From positions 248,001-312,000 of the forward strand of contig NC_015724.1 in the NCBI RefSeq assembly GCF_000219215.1: DNA of 64,000 nucleotides, in the 5' to 3' direction. A program made the position numbers and the translations under genes. This DNA comes from Cupriavidus necator N-1 (GTDB taxonomy: Bacteria > Pseudomonadota > Gammaproteobacteria > Burkholderiales > Burkholderiaceae). This document shows positions 9,181 through 18,354 of this stretch, one piece after another (within the stretch, counting starts at the first letter, position 1; every line of letters begins with the position of its first letter). Below the pieces are notes generated by a model. It saw only the letters and a program-made list of their open reading frames with translations. It was not told the origin of the DNA and did no database searches.

Positions 9181-9504
9181 TCAGCGTCCTGGTGGAGGGA
9201 CGATCACCACGGCAAGTGCTGCAAGCGCGCGCCGGTTCCAGCCATCGCACATCGGCCGCCATTCCGATAACAATTCGGCATCGGGTCGAAAAGAAAATGC
9301 GAATGGACGCTCCAGTTCGTGGTTTTTAGAATCCGTTCACGCTGAAAGTACGCGTGAATCCCCGCATAAACAGGCGCCATCCCGAACCAGCCAAATACCG
9401 ATGCCGGAGTCAGGGCAGGAATCCTTATGGGCTCTTTCCTGACCCATGGTTGCGCAATGCGCCGCGGCAGCGTTCGGGCAGAAGTAGAAAAACACGGAGA
9501 CAAC

Positions 9505-10599
9505 ATGAAGAGTTCACTGGTGGGCGCCACTTTCCTGGTGCTCACGGGCGTTTGTACGGCTGCAGGTGCGCAGAGCCAGGTCACGCTCTATGGCAGGCTG
9601 AATACCTCGCTGGAGTATTCGGATGCCACCACGGCATCGGATGGCACCCGGCTCGGAGGTACAGGGCGGCTGACCAACAATCGCTCGGTGTTTGGCATGC
9701 GCGGGGAAGAGTCCCTTGGCGATAGCCTGAAGGCGATCTGGCAGATCGAGAGTTCGATTTCGCTGGATAGCGGCGGCGGGCAGATCGCCGGGCGCAATAC
9801 GCGCATCGGCCTAGCTGGCTCCGCGGGAAGTTTCTTCATGGGCAACTGGACCACGCCATACCTGGAGGCCACGTCCGCGTACGATCCGTTCTATCCGACA
9901 ACAGCCGGCTATATGGCGATCATGGGCAACGGCTCGACCCCGACTTCAAACAACGTCGAGGATACTAGTTCTTTCGATCGACGCCAGAAGAACAGTATCC
10001 ACTACCGCAGCGCGAGCTGGAACGGCTTTCGCGCGGGGGTTACCTGGGGCGTCAACGAAGAGCGCGTGACGGTGCCGCGCAACCCGAGTCTGTGGTCGTT
10101 CTCCGCGGCCTATGACGGTGGTCCGCTCAATCTCGTGCTGGCCTACGAGCGGCACAACAACTACCAGACCGCGGGGCGTGACGATGACGGCTTGAAGGTC
10201 GGCGTTTCGTACCAGTTCCCTATCACCAGGGTTTCGGCCATCTATGAGCGGCTGCACTACCGCACCGCCACCGGCGACCTGAAGCGCGATGCCTACTACG
10301 CCTCGGTGGTGCAGACACTGTGGACCGGCAGCCTGCGCGCGGGAGTCGGCGTGGCCAGCAATGGCCGCGGCAATGCCACGGAAGCCGTCGGCTTCTTCCG
10401 CAGCGGGGCGGACACCGGTGCGGTGCAGGCGACCATCGGCTACGAATATCCGCTGTCGAAGCGAACAGCCGTGTTCGGCTTCTATAGCCGCATTTTCAAT
10501 AAGAAGAACGCGACCTACGACTTCGCGATCAACGAGCTGGGCATCTCCGCCGGCGCCGATCCGCAGACCTTTGCGCTGGGCATGCGCCACACCTTCTGA
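9505..10599 (+). CDS. Gram-negative trimeric porin
   Basis: 364 residues. The start MKSSLVGATF at 9505 has GGAGA upstream; the longer frame from 9427 is not signal-like. The signal peptide ends near TAAGA, and the mature chain begins QSQVTLYGRLNTSLEYSD. Porin signatures include RLTNNRSVFGMRGEESLGD and IGLAGSAGSFFMGNW; the chain ends SLGMRHTF-like (LGMRHTF) with terminal Phe. It is 40 bases upstream of a Bug receptor gene and probably shares its transcript, giving outer-membrane entry for the ligand. Confidence 0.88.
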   Translation: MKSSLVGATFLVLTGVCTAAGAQSQVTLYGRLNTSLEYSDATTASDGTRLGGTGRLTNNRSVFGMRGEESLGDSLKAIWQIESSISLDSGGGQIAGRNTRIGLAGSAGSFFMGNWTTPYLEATSAYDPFYPTTAGYMAIMGNGSTPTSNNVEDTSSFDRRQKNSIHYRSASWNGFRAGVTWGVNEERVTVPRNPSLWSFSAAYDGGPLNLVLAYERHNNYQTAGRDDDGLKVGVSYQFPITRVSAIYERLHYRTATGDLKRDAYYASVVQTLWTGSLRAGVGVASNGRGNATEAVGFFRSGADTGAVQATIGYEYPLSKRTAVFGFYSRIFNKKNATYDFAINELGISAGADPQTFALGMRHTF

Positions 10600-10639
10600 G
10601 CGCGTGCCGAGCCTCATCCCCAATTCCAGGAGTATAGAA

Positions 10640-11620
10640 ATGCGCTTCACGACCACCCGCAGGGCAGTCCTCGCAATGCTGCTCTGCCTACCATTGATGC
10701 ACACCGCGGCGCGTGCCGATGGCTTTCCTTCCAAGCCGATCAAGATGGTGGTGCCGTTTGCCGCTGGCAGCGCCACCGACCTGCTGGCGCGCATCGTCAG
10801 TGCGGAAATGAGCACCGGCTCCAACATGCAGATCGTCATCGACAACCGTCCCGGCGCCGGCGGCACGATCGGCACCGCGGTGGTGGCCAAGTCGCCGCCG
10901 GACGGCTACACGCTGCTGCTGACGTCGGCCGGCCACGCCGTCAATCCGACGCTCTACCCGAAGCTGTCCTATGACACGACCCGCGACCTGATGGGCGTAT
11001 CCACGGTAGCAACCATGCCCTACCTGCTGGTGGTGGGCGCATCGAGTCCATACCGCACGCTGAAGGAACTGCTCGCGGCCGCGCGCGCCCGGCCGGATGC
11101 CGTGACCTACAGTTCGGCGGGCAGCGGCAGCTCTTCGCACCTGAGCGGCGAGCTGTTCAACGTGACGGCGGGCGTGCAAACGCGGCATATCCCGTACAAA
11201 GGCGCACCTGCGGCGATCACCGATGTGATGAGCGGGCGCGTGGACATGTTCTTCGCGCCATCCATCACCGCGCTGCAATTTGTCAAGGAAGGCAAGCTGC
11301 GCATCCTCGGCGTGGCCACCGCGGCGCGGGTGCCGTCGATGCCTGACGTTCCCACCATTGCGGAAGCGGGTGTGCCTGGCTACGTCTTTGACGCCTGGTT
11401 CGGTGTGCTGGCGCCGGCCGGAACCCCGAAAGACATCATCGCGCAACTGAACACCGCCATGCTGAAGGCGCTCGGTTCCCCGGCGACAAAGGAAAAGCTC
11501 AAGGCGCAAGGCGCGGAGGCAAAGCCCTCCACGCCGGGCGCTCTCGACAAGCTGATCGCGGTCGACATCGCAAAGCTGGAACCGGTCGTCAAGCGCTCGG
11601 GCGCACAGCCGGGACAGTAA
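10640..11620 (+). CDS. Bug family tripartite tricarboxylate transporter substrate-binding protein
   Basis: 326-residue periplasmic receptor. The start MRFTTTRRAV follows CCAGGAG. The signal peptide ends near TAARA. Family blocks are FPSKPIKMVVPFAAGSATDL, DNRPGAGGTIGTAVVAKS, PPDGYTLLLTSAGHAVNPTL and HIPYKGAPAAITDVMSGRVD, with C-terminal WFGVLAPAGTPKDI. Bug proteins bind small carboxylates or amides and normally deliver to TctA/TctB, but no such membrane genes are in the window. It lies between a porin and an amidohydrolase, all same strand, suggesting uptake and hydrolysis of one substrate. Confidence 0.9.
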   Translation: MRFTTTRRAVLAMLLCLPLMHTAARADGFPSKPIKMVVPFAAGSATDLLARIVSAEMSTGSNMQIVIDNRPGAGGTIGTAVVAKSPPDGYTLLLTSAGHAVNPTLYPKLSYDTTRDLMGVSTVATMPYLLVVGASSPYRTLKELLAAARARPDAVTYSSAGSGSSSHLSGELFNVTAGVQTRHIPYKGAPAAITDVMSGRVDMFFAPSITALQFVKEGKLRILGVATAARVPSMPDVPTIAEAGVPGYVFDAWFGVLAPAGTPKDIIAQLNTAMLKALGSPATKEKLKAQGAEAKPSTPGALDKLIAVDIAKLEPVVKRSGAQPGQ

Positions 11621-11679
11621 ACGCTTGCCGGCGTCCGGCTTTCGGGCGCCCCCCTTCGTCTGCAAAGGAACAATTCGAT

Positions 11680-13401
11680 ATGGCTAGACTTGCATCGGCC
11701 CTCGTACGTGCCGTCGCTATCGGCTGCCTGACGGCGGCCGCCGGAGCAACCATGGCAGCGCCGGCACAAGCGGTCGCGCACGCCGACCGGATCCTGGTCA
11801 ACGGCACCGTGTTGACCATGGATGCCGCCGACGGGATCGCACAGGCAATTGCCATCCGCGGGGACAAGATCGCCGCGGTGGGGACCAATCAAGAGGTCAG
11901 GCGGCTCGCCGGGCAGCACACCGAGGTGGTGGACCTGGGCGGGCGCACGGTGATTCCGGGGTTGATCGACACGCACATCCATGCCATCCGCGGTGGCCAG
12001 GGCTATGGCTTCGAGACCTACTGGTACGAAGGCGAGACCACTAGCCTGGCCGCCGGCCTCGAGCAGCTGCGCCAGACTGCACTGGCGCGCGGCGCCGGGA
12101 AATGGGTGGTCGTGACGGGTTCCTGGCACCCCGACCAGTTCGCCGAAAAGCGCGCGCCGACGTCGGCGGAACTGACTGCGCTGCTGCCGGACAACCCGGC
12201 CTACGTGCAGTACCTGTATGACTACGCGGTAGTCAATGCCAAAGCCATCGAAGTCCTGGGATTGGAGCAGGCGGACGCGTTGCCGGCGGGCGTGCGTGCC
12301 GAGCGCGATGGCGCAGGCCGCCTGACCGGGCGCATCCTCGGCGCGATCCGCCCGCTGTCCGCCCTGTACGCCCGCATCCACGCGCAGAGCAACGTTGATA
12401 CGGCGGGCAACCTGGCGGCGTTCTTCGGCAAGCTCAACAGCCTGGGCGTCACGGCCATGATCGATGCCAGCGCGGGGCCTGGCGCGAACTATGACCCGCT
12501 GTTCGCGCTGTGGCGCGAGCAACGATTGCCGCTGCGCGTGAGCTATCGTGTTTCCGCCATGGCCGCCGGCAATGAGTCGGACTGGCTCCAGAACACGCTG
12601 GCCTACCTGCCGCCGCGCCTCGGCGACGGCAAGCTGCGCTTCCTGGGGCCGGGCGAAATGCTGGTGTTCGGCATGGATGACGGCGTCACCATGGGGCCGG
12701 GTTTCCGGCCGGTGGCGAAGGACCGTGCGGAACTGCTCAAGGTCGCTTCGTTCGCCGCCAGCCGGGGCTACCCGGTGGAAATCCACGCCTACACCGATGA
12801 CGCGGCCAGCGCGATCCTGGATGTGTTCGAGGAGGTGGCGCGGAGCCACGACCTGGGCAAGCTGCGCTGGGCCATGGCCCATCTCAATACTGGCAAGCCT
12901 GAGACCTTCCGGCGCATGAAGGTGCTCGGCCTGGCCTACACGGTGCAGATGGGCCCGTATTTCGAGGCGGGCGCGATCGGCCATGCCAACGATAACCATG
13001 TGGCCGAGTCGGCGCCGCCTGTACGCCTTGCATTGCGGCAAGGGCTGAAGGTGGCGGGCGGCACCGATGCAACGCGCATCGGCATCCCGGGCGTCTGGCG
13101 TGCGCTGGAGTTCCATGTCAGCGGCTATGCCATCGGCAAGGAAGTGCGGCGCCGCGAGGAATTTCGCCTGACGCGTCTGGAAGCGCTGCGGCTGTACACG
13201 GCCAACGCGGCGTGGATTTCGTTTGACGAGAACGTACGCGGCACGCTCGAGGCAGGCAAGCTGGCTGACCTCGCGGTGCTGGACAAGCCTTACCTGACGG
13301 TGCCGATGGCGGACATTCACCGCATCCGCTCGGTGCTGACACTGGTCGACGGTAAGGTCGTCCATGCCGACGGCAGCTTCGCCAGCCTGAAGGCGCGGTG
13401 A
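11680..13401 (+). CDS. Exported amidohydrolase, YtcJ/Amidohydro_3-like
   Basis: 573 residues. The start MARLASALVR at 11680 follows AAAGGAA. A Sec signal (AIGCLTAAAGATMAAPAQA) predicts a periplasmic enzyme. The chain shows the composite domain start ADRILVNGTVLTMDAADGI, the metal-binding VIPGLIDTHIHAIRGG, a possible metal histidine in VEIHAYTDDA, AMAHLNT and the C-terminal GTDATRIGIPG and LEAGKLADLAVLDKP. These mark the metal-dependent amidohydrolase superfamily; its members open cyclic amides or remove N-acyl groups. The stop abuts the next ATG (TGA then ATG), indicating coupled translation. The substrate is not evident. Confidence 0.85.
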   Translation: MARLASALVRAVAIGCLTAAAGATMAAPAQAVAHADRILVNGTVLTMDAADGIAQAIAIRGDKIAAVGTNQEVRRLAGQHTEVVDLGGRTVIPGLIDTHIHAIRGGQGYGFETYWYEGETTSLAAGLEQLRQTALARGAGKWVVVTGSWHPDQFAEKRAPTSAELTALLPDNPAYVQYLYDYAVVNAKAIEVLGLEQADALPAGVRAERDGAGRLTGRILGAIRPLSALYARIHAQSNVDTAGNLAAFFGKLNSLGVTAMIDASAGPGANYDPLFALWREQRLPLRVSYRVSAMAAGNESDWLQNTLAYLPPRLGDGKLRFLGPGEMLVFGMDDGVTMGPGFRPVAKDRAELLKVASFAASRGYPVEIHAYTDDAASAILDVFEEVARSHDLGKLRWAMAHLNTGKPETFRRMKVLGLAYTVQMGPYFEAGAIGHANDNHVAESAPPVRLALRQGLKVAGGTDATRIGIPGVWRALEFHVSGYAIGKEVRRREEFRLTRLEALRLYTANAAWISFDENVRGTLEAGKLADLAVLDKPYLTVPMADIHRIRSVLTLVDGKVVHADGSFASLKAR

Positions 13402-13797
13402 ATGCCACACCTGATCGTCGAATACACGCGCAACCTTGGCGAGAGCGCACGCATCGGGGCCTTGCTCGACACGCTGTGCAGCACCCTGGCCATGCAGCAC
13501 GGCACATTCCCCGTCGGTGGCATCCGAGCGCGAGCCATGTGCCTGGATACGTATCGCATCGCCGACGGTAGCGCCGACGATGCCTTCGTGCACGTGACGC
13601 TGGCGGTCGCAGCAGGCCGCCCTGGCGACGTGCTCGGTGACACCGTCAATGCGCTGTTTGACGCCATGATCGCGCATTTTGCCGCGCTCTACCGGCGCCG
13701 CTACCTGGCGCTGTCGCTGGAGCTGCGCGAGTTCTCCGGCGCCGGCACCTACCGCAGCCTGAACAATATCCACCAGCGTTTCAGTAGCCTCCAATAG
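13402..13797 (+). CDS. 5-carboxymethyl-2-hydroxymuconate isomerase (CHMI)-like tautomerase
   Basis: 131 residues, the size of HpaF/CHMI. It starts MPHLIVEYTRNL; the family uses N-terminal Pro (Pro2 here) as the catalytic base after Met removal. VGGIRARAMCLDTYRIADG and LSLELREFS fit the family fold. CHMI isomerises a ring-cleaved unsaturated diacid in homoprotocatechuate degradation. The ATG follows directly on the amidohydrolase stop with no gap, so expression is coupled. No other homoprotocatechuate gene is nearby, so the true substrate may be another enol diacid. Confidence 0.75.
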   Translation: MPHLIVEYTRNLGESARIGALLDTLCSTLAMQHGTFPVGGIRARAMCLDTYRIADGSADDAFVHVTLAVAAGRPGDVLGDTVNALFDAMIAHFAALYRRRYLALSLELREFSGAGTYRSLNNIHQRFSSLQ

Positions 13798-13845
13798 CGC
13801 GGGCATACAACCACAAGAAAAGAAGATCCATGGAGGAGACACGGC

Positions 13846-14937
13846 ATGAAGATCGGATCCATGGGCGCGGCGCTGATCGCAGCCACGCCAGCCCTGGCCC
13901 TGGCACAATCGGTGACGATGTACGGGGTGATCGACACTGGCGTGGAGTACGTCAGCAACGTCGGCGCGGCAGGCGACGGGCTGGTGCGCATGCCCACGCT
14001 TACCGGCACAGTGCCGTCGCGCTGGGGGATGCGCGGCACCGAAGACCTGGGCGGTGGGCTCAAGAGTGTGTTCGTGCTTGAATCAGGCTTTGCTCCCGAT
14101 ACTGGCGGCGCCAACCAGGGCGGCCGGCTGTTCGGCCGGCAGGCGCTGGTGGGACTGAGCGGCAAGTGGGGCCAGCTGTCGTTCGGGCGCCAGTACACCA
14201 TGCTGTTCTGGGCCAACCTCGATGCGGACATTCTCGGCCCGAACGTGTATGGCGCCGCATCGCTCGACAGCTACCTGCCAAATACGCGCGCCGACAATGC
14301 GGTGGCATACAAGGGCAGCTTCGGCGGGCTGACGGTCGGCGCCACCTACAGTTTCGGCCGCGACGCGGTCAACGCCGGGCCCAGCCCGACCGGCACGAAC
14401 TGCGCTGGCGAGAACCCGGCAAGCCAATCCGCATGCCGGGAATGGTCGGCGCTGATCCAGTACGAGCAAAAGGGGTGGGGCGTGAGCGCCGCCTATGATT
14501 CGCTGCGCGGCGGACCGGGCGCGTTCGGCGGGTTGGGCAGCAAGTCGATGACTGACGACCGCCTGTCGCTCAACGGCTATGTGCTGCTGGAGCGTGCCAA
14601 ACTAGGGCTGGGTGTGATCCGGCGTGACAACGAGGGAAGTCCCACGCCGCGAAGCGATCTCTGGTACGGCGGCGTCACCTATGACATCACGCCGGCCTTC
14701 ACGATGTCGGGGCAGGTCTACTATCTGAAGTTCCACGACAGCGCCAATAAAGCCATGCTGTACGCGCTGCGCGGCGCCTACGCATTCTCGAAGCGCTCCT
14801 CGGTCTACGCGACCGCCGGCTACATCGATAACGGCGGCCAGCTGGCGTTGTCGGTCAGTGCCGGCGCAGCTGGTTCCAACCCCAGGCCGGGCGGTTCGCA
14901 GTTCGGCACGATGGTCGGCATCAAGCACGTGTTCTGA
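13846..14937 (+). CDS. Gram-negative trimeric porin
   Basis: 363 residues, start MKIGSMGAAL at 13846 after GGAGGAGA. It has a short signal (LIAATPALALA) and mature start QSVTMYGVIDTGVEYVSN. Signatures are GMRGTEDLGGGLKSVFVLES, FGRQALVGLSGKWGQLSFGR and KRSSVYATAGYIDN; it ends GIKHVF. It lies 48 bases after the CHMI-like gene, probably the last cistron of the porin-Bug-amidohydrolase-isomerase run. Confidence 0.9.
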   Translation: MKIGSMGAALIAATPALALAQSVTMYGVIDTGVEYVSNVGAAGDGLVRMPTLTGTVPSRWGMRGTEDLGGGLKSVFVLESGFAPDTGGANQGGRLFGRQALVGLSGKWGQLSFGRQYTMLFWANLDADILGPNVYGAASLDSYLPNTRADNAVAYKGSFGGLTVGATYSFGRDAVNAGPSPTGTNCAGENPASQSACREWSALIQYEQKGWGVSAAYDSLRGGPGAFGGLGSKSMTDDRLSLNGYVLLERAKLGLGVIRRDNEGSPTPRSDLWYGGVTYDITPAFTMSGQVYYLKFHDSANKAMLYALRGAYAFSKRSSVYATAGYIDNGGQLALSVSAGAAGSNPRPGGSQFGTMVGIKHVF

Positions 14938-14963
14938 CGCATCGCCTGCCGCGGCTGCGCCGC

Positions 14964-15905
14964 TCAGCCTGCCGCTTCCAGCAGGCGGCTGTGTGGCCAG
15001 TGATCGGTGCCGGCGAGTTCGACGGCAACCTGCTTGAGCGTTTCCATGACGGCGAGCGAGGCCCGCGACGGTGGGCGTGCCGCGGCGTAGCCGATCAAGC
15101 GCTGCAGCGCAAGCCCGCGGATCGGCTGCGCGCGCAGCTGGCGCGTCTGCAACTCTTCGCGGATCGCCGCAGCAAAATGCACCGTCCACCCGAAGCCGCG
15201 CGCCACCAGGCGTCTGGCGACCTCGATCGATTCGACCTCCATCGCCACCTGCAACGCCACGCCCTGGCGCGCCGCAAGGGCCTCCAGCGCGAGCCGCACT
15301 CCCGACTTGGGCAAGCCAGCCAGCACGATCGGCAGATGTTGGAGTTGCTCGATGTCCAGCGGACCGTCTCCCAGCGACATATCGTCGTGGGGGCCGATGG
15401 CGCATAGGTCTTCAGTCACCAGCGGCATTGCCGAGACGCCGGCGCTCGATACCGGGCCACTGAGCAGGCCGACGTCAAGCGTACCCTGCAGCAGTGCATC
15501 TTGCAGGGCAGGCGCGAAGTTTTCCACGAGCCGCAGGCGGATGTCCGGATAGCGTTGCCGCAGTGCCTCGGCCAGCGGGATAAACAGCAAGGGCGCCAGC
15601 GCAGGTGTCAGCCCCAATGCCACCAGGCCGCGCGGCGAAGCCGCCAGGTCGGCGATGTCGATCTTGACCTGGTTGGCATAGCGCAGCAGGAACGAGGCAC
15701 GGTCCAGCAGCACAAGCCCCTCCGGGGTCGGCGTGGCGCCGCGCACATGGCGCTCCACCAGCCTGACGCCAAGCTCTTCCTCAAGCAGCCGGATCTGCCG
15801 GCTCAACGCGGGCTGCGCGATATGCAGCGCAGCGGAAGCGCGTCCGAAGTGCTGCAGGGTCGCGAGCACCTTGAAATAGCGAAGCTGTCGCAGGTCCATG
15901 GTCAT
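14964..15905 (-). CDS. LysR-type transcriptional regulator
   Basis: 313 residues. The N-terminal winged helix (LRQLRYFKVLATLQHFGRAS, then ALHIAQPALSRQIRLLEEEL) is typical. The effector domain (about 90-300) contains GLTPALAPLLFIPLAEAL, LRLVENFAPAL and DVGLLSGPVSS. Its start could be Met1 at 15905 or Met3 at 15899. It converges on the porin at 14937. A LacI-type palindrome lies about 45 bases upstream of the start, so it may be controlled by the neighbouring LacI regulator. Confidence 0.9.
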   Translation of the reverse strand: MTMDLRQLRYFKVLATLQHFGRASAALHIAQPALSRQIRLLEEELGVRLVERHVRGATPTPEGLVLLDRASFLLRYANQVKIDIADLAASPRGLVALGLTPALAPLLFIPLAEALRQRYPDIRLRLVENFAPALQDALLQGTLDVGLLSGPVSSAGVSAMPLVTEDLCAIGPHDDMSLGDGPLDIEQLQHLPIVLAGLPKSGVRLALEALAARQGVALQVAMEVESIEVARRLVARGFGWTVHFAAAIREELQTRQLRAQPIRGLALQRLIGYAAARPPSRASLAVMETLKQVAVELAGTDHWPHSRLLEAAG

Positions 15906-15948
15906 GCCTCGGGATCAGTGGCGTTATGGTCGTTGGCGCATACCATCG

Positions 15949-15962
15949 TGCAATCGATTGCG
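15949..15962. promoter_or_regulatory. Putative LacI-family operator, copy 1 (upstream of lysR)
   Basis: GCAATCGATTGC at 15950-15961 is a perfect 12-base palindrome with a central CG, the architecture LacI/PurR proteins bind. A near copy (GCAATCGATCGC) occurs at 17156-17167 beside the LacI gene. Confidence 0.65.
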
Positions 15963-16009
15963 CAAAAAGACGGCAGAAAACGATGAGCATGTCGCGCATG
16001 GACTGGCTT

Positions 16010-17023
16010 CTAGAGGGTGCGGGTCGAGTCGCGCACCACCAGCTCGGGGGCCAGCAGCGTGCGCGCGGTGGTCGTGATGCTGCCGTCGAGCGCGCCAAGC
16101 ATCAGCGCGGCAGCTCGCGTGCCCATCTCATAAAAGTGCACGCGGATCGTGGTCAGCGGGGGTGCGACCGCGTGCATCAGCAGCATGTCGTTGTGGCCGA
16201 CCACCGACAGGTCTTGCGGGCAACTACCGCCCGTGGCACGCACGGCGGCGTAGCAGCCCAGCGCCAGAAAGTCGTTGGCTGCCACCACGGCGGTAATCCG
16301 CGTGCGCCGGGCCAGCAGTTGCGCACAGGCGGCCTGACCCGCGGCTTCCGTATAGGCGGGCGCGCGCACCACCGGGCATTGGGCGGCCGACAGGCCCGCA
16401 TCGGTGAGCGCCTGCAGGAACCCGGCTTCACGCTCATGTCCGGTGGACACGCTGGCCGGCCCGGCGATATGGCCGATGCGCCGGTGACCCAGCGCATGAA
16501 GGTGGGCCACTGCCAGCGCCATGGCCTGCCGGCTGTCGCCTACCACGCTTGACACCCGGCCTGCATCGTCGCTTCGGTTGACCATCACGATCGGCACGCC
16601 CTGTGTCAGGCAATGCGCTACGACGGGGTCGTTGCGCTCGGCCGTGGCCAGGATCAGGCCATCCACCTGACGCGCCAGCAACTGGTCGACGATAAAGGTC
16701 TGGCGGGCCTTGTCGCCGCCAGCATTGGCCATGATCGGGATATAGCGGTGCCGCGATAGCGCATTCTCGATGCCGAGCACAATGGGCGGAAACACGGGGC
16801 TGCTGATATCGGGCACCACCACACCGATGGTGCCCGAGCGGCGCGTGCGCAATGCCGCGGCAATCCGGTTGGGCGAATAGTGCAGATCCTGCGCAGCTTT
16901 CAGCACGCGCGCCACCATGTCCTCGCCAATGCGATGGCGCGTCTCGGGGTTAAGCACGCGCGATACCGTCGATGGGTGGATATCGAGCGCCTGGGCGATC
17001 TGCTTGATGGTGGGCTTGCTCAT
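16010..17023 (-). CDS. LacI-family transcriptional regulator
   Basis: 337 residues. The N-terminal helix-turn-helix TIKQIAQALDIHPSTVSRVL and hinge helix (SPNRIAAALRTRRSGTIGVV) bind DNA. The periplasmic-binding-protein-like core has VVPDISSPVFPPIVLGIENA, DGLILATAERNDP, LGHRRIGHIAGP and SVVGHNDMLLMHAVAPPLTT. It is divergent from the alcohol dehydrogenase at 17246, and the palindrome between them is a probable operator. It is likely a repressor of that operon. Confidence 0.9.
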   Translation of the reverse strand: MSKPTIKQIAQALDIHPSTVSRVLNPETRHRIGEDMVARVLKAAQDLHYSPNRIAAALRTRRSGTIGVVVPDISSPVFPPIVLGIENALSRHRYIPIMANAGGDKARQTFIVDQLLARQVDGLILATAERNDPVVAHCLTQGVPIVMVNRSDDAGRVSSVVGDSRQAMALAVAHLHALGHRRIGHIAGPASVSTGHEREAGFLQALTDAGLSAAQCPVVRAPAYTEAAGQAACAQLLARRTRITAVVAANDFLALGCYAAVRATGGSCPQDLSVVGHNDMLLMHAVAPPLTTIRVHFYEMGTRAAALMLGALDGSITTTARTLLAPELVVRDSTRTL

Positions 17024-17153
17024 TTGGCAGCGGTCGGAAGGACACGTGCCCGATGCTTTCCCGTTATGGCGGCACGAGCAAAAAGTTGATTGGACGCGCG
17101 CCCGAGGCGCTACCTAGAATTGCGAGGTATGTCAGGTCAGATTGTGTCTTTTT

Positions 17154-17171
17154 GTGCAATCGATCGCATTG
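17154..17171. promoter_or_regulatory. Putative LacI-family operator, copy 2 (lacI/alcohol dehydrogenase promoter)
   Basis: GTGCAATCGATCGCATTG contains GCAATCGATCGC (17156-17167), one base different from the perfect palindrome at 15950. It lies between the divergent LacI gene and the dehydrogenase. Confidence 0.65.
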
Positions 17172-17245
17172 TAGTCGATTTGATCGGCACATGCCAGTTA
17201 GCCCCGGCCCGCCAGATTGATCGAAATCTCGAAAAGGAGAAATTT

Positions 17246-18187
17246 ATGAAAGGAGCGGTTTCGCTCTCCGGCCGATTGCCGGCTTACCAGGAGTTCCGCG
17301 AACCGGAGGCCGCTGGCGGACAGGTCGTGGTTGACGTGAGCGCGGCCGCGCTCACGCGGCTCGACATGGCTATCGCCGAAGGGCGCCACTACATCAAGCC
17401 ACCGGTGGAACAGTTCATCGTAGGGCGTGAGGGCGTGGGGCGTCTGGCGGATGGCCGGCGTATCTATTTCAACGTGAATGCGCCGGCTGCGCCATTCGGC
17501 TCGATGGCGCAGCGCGCGCTAGTGGATGCCGAGCTGACCTTCCCGGTGCCGGATGGCATCGACGATGCGCGCGCCGCGGCGCTGGGAAATGCCGGGCTCG
17601 CCGCGTGGCTGCCCTTGTCATGGCGCGCACGCATGCTCGCAGGCGAGACAGTGTTGATTCTTGGCGCGACCGGCATCTCCGGGTTGCTCGCGGTGGCGTC
17701 GGCGAAGCTGCTCGGCGCCGGGCGCGTGATCGCAGCGGGGCGCGACACGCAGGCGCTGGAGCGCGCGCGGCGGCTGGGCGCCGATGCCGTGGTGGTGCTC
17801 GACTCGGGTACGGACCTGCCGGCCGCCTATCGCAAGGCGGCGCAAGGCGAGGTCGACGTCGTGCTGGATTACCTGTGCGGTTCGCCGGCCGAAGCGGCCC
17901 TGCAGGTGCTTGGCCATGGCGGCCGACTAGTCCATATCGGCACCACCGTCGGCCCTACCATCACCTTTGCCGGCGCGGCAGCGCGCAAGGCTTGCTTCGA
18001 CATCATGGGTTTTGCCTACTACCACGCGCCCATCGCGGAGCAGGCGCGGGCCTATGCCGAGTTGTGCCGGCACACCGAGACGGGGCGCATGGAGATCGAT
18101 ATCGAGCCAACGCCGCTGTCCGAGATCGCGCAGGCATGGCAGGCGCAGGCACGGGGCGCGCGCCAGCGCTTTGTGCTGGTGCCCTGA
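17246..18187 (+). CDS. Zinc-free medium-chain alcohol dehydrogenase (quinone oxidoreductase-like)
   Basis: 313 residues. The start MKGAVSLSGR at 17246 follows AAGGAG; the longer frame from 17090 has no ribosome site and covers the operator. A GroES-like domain (about 1-110) lacks the zinc-binding Cys/His pattern. The Rossmann domain has VLILGATGISGLLAVASAKL and GRDTQALERARRLGADAVV, which bind NAD(P)H. VDVVLDYLCGSPAEAAL and GRLVHIGTTVG are family blocks. It probably reduces a carbonyl or double bond in the local catabolic route. It heads an apparent operon with the cupin, Bug and dioxygenase genes. Confidence 0.85.
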   Translation: MKGAVSLSGRLPAYQEFREPEAAGGQVVVDVSAAALTRLDMAIAEGRHYIKPPVEQFIVGREGVGRLADGRRIYFNVNAPAAPFGSMAQRALVDAELTFPVPDGIDDARAAALGNAGLAAWLPLSWRARMLAGETVLILGATGISGLLAVASAKLLGAGRVIAAGRDTQALERARRLGADAVVVLDSGTDLPAAYRKAAQGEVDVVLDYLCGSPAEAALQVLGHGGRLVHIGTTVGPTITFAGAAARKACFDIMGFAYYHAPIAEQARAYAELCRHTETGRMEIDIEPTPLSEIAQAWQAQARGARQRFVLVP

Positions 18188-18354
18188 AGGCACGCCAGCG
18201 CCGTGCCGAACCCCATACCGAACCGTTATGAAGTCCTGAAGAAAATGCTACTGGATTGCCCGTAGGGCGCTGCGTAAAGTCGTACGCACAGAGAACGGTA
18301 CCGGTCCACCTGTCACTTTCAACGCTTTTTTGCACCATGCAACAAGGAACCACC

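Noticed and set aside
9427..9504. Longer N-terminus for the porin at 9505
   Set aside because: The extra 26 residues lack signal features and the ribosome site is placed for the ATG at 9505.
11380..13908. Very long minus-strand open frame (842 codons) opposite the Bug, amidohydrolase and CHMI genes
   Set aside because: It is antisense to well-supported genes, is His/Arg/Gln-rich without domains, and is a common artefact of GC-rich codon bias.
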